A stretch of DNA of 64,000 bases. It comes from Moringa oleifera. Its lineage: Eukaryota; Streptophyta; Magnoliopsida; Brassicales; Moringaceae. The DNA is taken from contig JAJFZO010000191.1 of the NCBI GenBank assembly GCA_021397835.1, forward strand, positions 4,779,001-4,843,000, read 5' to 3'. The translations under genes were made by a program, and so were the position numbers. Within the stretch, counting starts at the first letter, position 1; each line of letters starts with the position of its first letter. Below the pieces are notes generated by a model. That model did no database searches, was not told the DNA's origin, and saw only the letters and a list, made by a program, of their open reading frames with translations. Below are positions 61,091 to 64,000 of the stretch, piece by piece.

Positions 61091-61540
61091 ATGACATGGC
61101 TCACTTCATCCCTTCTAATATGTAGAAGTAAGTACTGTTGCAAAACCTCCCGTCTAGTGATATTGTAGCTGCACAAGCCAGGCAGTTTATAGGTAGGTTT
61201 GATTGGTTTTGCCATCTATCTTACCACTGGAATGATGAAGTTTCACCTAGAGATCAAATATTATAATTCTTCCATTACACTTTCTGCTGGTAGCTAATAT
61301 CCCATGTCTATCTAAAAGCGTAGCAGTGGTTAGAGCAAGTTGTGGTCCTCGTTAAGGTATGGTTTAGCTTTCACTGCTTGGGAATCAAGTTTCAGCTTAC
61401 TTTAGGTAATTATTGTCTTAACCTATAAAAAAGAGTTAAAAAAGAATCCCACCAACCCCTACTGTCAGGTTCACAGCCCCTTTGAGCATTTCACCAGCTT
61501 TTTGCCCTTTGATAGGTCCAGTAGGATATATTTGTGTGTG

Positions 61541-61595
61541 TATATAGATATATATATATGTGTGTGTGTGTGTGTGTTTATGTGTGTGTGTGTGA
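61541..61595. repeat. Compound TA/TG microsatellite
   Basis: A (TA)n run passes into (TG)n, with a short interruption (TTTATG). It lies downstream of the phosphorylase gene. Confidence 0.9.
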
Positions 61596-62462
61596 GTTGG
61601 CCCACTCGAGTTTAGTAACGGGTGTCTATGGGCTTAGGCCTCTGGGAAATTTTAGAAGAGAGTTGGTGATTACTGTATGACAATGACTTTCAATACACAG
61701 AACTGAAGGGTTTTTATCCAAGGGGCCATGCGGAAGAGTAGGCTAGCTCTCTGTTTAGAAGTAAGAAGATATCATTTTCAGCTTTAAGAATGGCATTGTT
61801 GTCTTCTCCTCCTTACTGTGCTTTTTATATTCCCAACCCAAATCATTGCAGGTTCAAGCCAATATCAATCGGATTCTGAATATTTTTACTCTTCCTTGGC
61901 CAAATCCTGTAATTAACTGCTGTCTTTCTATTAAAGAAGAAATTTGCTCAGTTAATGCAAAACTTAAATTCGTATCAGTTTTGCCCATAAAACACGGTAT
62001 TCCATCTGCTTTTATGAAACAGGAAGAGGTCTGATGTAGACTTCATATGGCTTTGATTCCTCTAAGCTAATGAGAAATCACATGTAAATCCGGTAATGGA
62101 AAGCCTTTATAATCTTAGAACTTCAGTTACATTCTTCTACAGTTTCACACATTCTATTCTTTATATCAAAAGCTAACCTAAGGGATCCCAATCCTGAAAA
62201 CAGTGTTTCCTATTCTTAAAAATGTATGGAAACTGGCCTAAAATTCCAATACATGTGTTTATTAAGATACTTTGGAAAAACTCCTTGGGATGCGTTGCTT
62301 TCAGTGTCATCTTCCCACTGTCACATTGACATGAAAAAAAAAATCATCCAAGTCCAGGAGCTTCTAAGCTATGAGGTCCCTTTACTGCAGCTAATATGGC
62401 CTAATTAGCATATGAAATAATCAATTGCCCTCCTCAATTATTACATACTCTAAATCTTTTCC

Positions 62463-62479
62463 CTCTCTCTCTCTCTCTT
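62463..62479. repeat. (CT)n microsatellite
   Basis: About eight CT units in gene-free DNA. Confidence 0.85.
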
Positions 62480-64000
62480 ATCAAGTTAGGCATGAATGGT
62501 ACATTTGGTTACATGCACTTTCCGTCCAACCAAACATGCAGAAAGATGATAAGATAGAACGAGTGAGTTCATCTCACTTCCATGCACCAACACCACTGTT
62601 TGATGCTTTGATTAAATATAGAGGTATCCACCACACAGATTAAAAAAGCAAGATTCCTCACCATAGCAATTTTTGATAAAAATGTTAGGTTGCCATACAG
62701 AGCAAGTTTATGAAGAATAGCTTTGAGGCATCCACAGGGGTGATTAATCAAGGTTTCTTTAGCTAAAATGGCCAAAACCCTATTTGTGTACCAAATGAAC
62801 TAAACCTAGCTGAGTTAGCCAATAATGTGAGAAAGGCCCTCCCTATAGCTCCTTTTGATGGGTGGTCCTTGTTGATTAGGCATTAATATACACATATTAT
62901 GATATATCATTATCATAATTAAAGTTACCCTTCTAGTTAATAGTACTATTTATGAATCTAGCACACGCCCAAAGCTACCATAATAATATGATAGAATAAA
63001 TAATAGTCACTTTGCCATCTACCATTATAATATGATAGAATAAATAATGGCAAAATTTGACTTACTTGTCAATAAAAGCATGAATAATAATAAGACTAAT
63101 TTTATTTTTTAATAGGATAATTCAGGCCGTACGTCCTCACCCTCCTTCAAAACCTTGATGAAATCAAAATAAAGGAAAAAACAAAGACTTAATCATGTCG
63201 AATCAAAGATAAAATTAATTTTACCGAGAGATTGCAACCTAAGCTTATGTAAATCTTAGTTACTACCTAGCTAATTCACTCTTTGGTAACTCTTGATTTA
63301 GGCATCAAAGACTCCCTTTTTCCCTTTTTGCAAATCTATATGTATTAGATTTGACACTCTCATCTCGTAGTTAGTGCTTTTATTCCAACAACAAGGCATG
63401 CCAATACATAATTGTGGGATCCTTCATTAATTGAATTAGTGTGAGCAGTTGAGATTCTATAAAATAGTATGAGCTAAAAGGGTATTTGTAGTTTTGTGTG
63501 GCAAATTGATTATGTGAATGTCACTTTCTTTCTAGGATTAGGGCCAATTTGGAGATGATTGTTTCAGAATCATGGCATTGCCACCACTGTCACCACCACC
63601 GCAATGATGATAACTTACTAATAAGAGAAAAAAAAATTAAATTTATGCTTATGATGATGATAATGTTTATCACCCTCATCACTTCCTCAAGGTTCATTGC
63701 CTCTTACTTTTCCTATACAGTGACCCTATGCCCCACCTTTCTTACTCATCTCCCACTGTTTAATTAGTCGGTGTCGGTTGTATCGTCATCCCTCTCATCG
63801 CCATCAGAATCGTTCTCCATCATTTTTAACCCTAAATTGCTTGATTATATATTATACAATGCATTTTATATTTACAAAAATTAAAAAAAATTATTGATTT
63901 AATTTGAATTATGTTTTAAATAAAACATAAAAATATTTTTTAACTTTATATGTTGATATAAAATAATAAAAAATAAAAAATCCCTATGATATCCCATGTT

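Larger units (their letters stand above)
61091..64000. other. Intergenic DNA at right edge
   Basis: The left part is the phosphorylase 3' region. I see no further gene. The ORFs of 60-72 codons are unconnected and lack family features. Contents include TA/TG and CT microsatellites and a short direct repeat near 62972-63050 (ATAATATGATAGAATAAATA twice, about 47 bases apart). The last 150 bases are A/T-rich. Confidence 0.5.

Overview
The window is nuclear DNA from a flowering plant, almost certainly a eudicot. The genes are split by many short GT-AG introns. Two nuclear tRNA genes are present, the intergenic DNA is extremely A/T-rich, and every recognisable protein belongs to a land-plant family (UGT708-type glycosyltransferase, remorin, CLE peptide, plant SNAP25, purple acid phosphatase, plastid glucan phosphorylase). 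The sequence style would suit a Malpighiales species such as a Euphorbiaceae member, but that is a guess. Gene models below were built by hand from splice sites and reading frame. Every multi-exon model closes in frame, except the phosphorylase, which carries one in-frame stop codon.

Layout. 0-3.5 kb: 5' part of a macro-domain protein gene (minus), running off the left edge. 5.1-12.4 kb: two intronless tandem UGT708-like glycosyltransferase genes (plus), with a small plastid-protein gene (minus) between them. 13-17.7 kb: a gankyrin-like ankyrin protein and a nodulin-related protein (both minus). 18-20.8 kb: a non-coding, more G/C-rich island and an A/T-rich tract. 20.8 kb: tRNA-Lys(UUU). 21-23.3 kb: a RING protein with C-terminal membrane segments (plus). 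24.9-29.6 kb: a remorin and a GH79 heparanase-like protein (minus). 30.2 kb: tRNA-Thr(AGU). 33.2-36.2 kb: a secreted LRR protein whose exons match its repeats (minus). 38.1-38.4 kb: a CLE peptide precursor (minus). 38.6-43.8 kb: a gene-free A/T-rich tract. 44-46.3 kb: a tail-anchored PAP2-type purple acid phosphatase (plus). 47.1-49.6 kb: a SNAP33-type Qb+Qc SNARE (minus). 52.7-61.1 kb: a 15-exon plastid alpha-glucan phosphorylase (plus). 61.1-64 kb: no gene seen.

The main points of interest are these. (1) The phosphorylase is intact in all 15 exons except for an in-frame TAG at codon 442, where the family has Trp. (2) The second UGT708-like copy has Asn in place of the Asp of the family's DPF motif. 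(3) At least five diverged copies of a foldback (MITE-like) element of about 0.5 kb lie in the A/T-rich intergenic tracts. (4) One gankyrin intron appears to use a GC donor. (5) The gene order appears to match, from memory, two Arabidopsis segments (At2g03430-At2g03450 and At1g13890-At1g13920), so the window may preserve an ancestral order. I found no entirely new multi-gene system. The genes do not form an operon-like pathway; they are ordinary neighbours on a plant chromosome.
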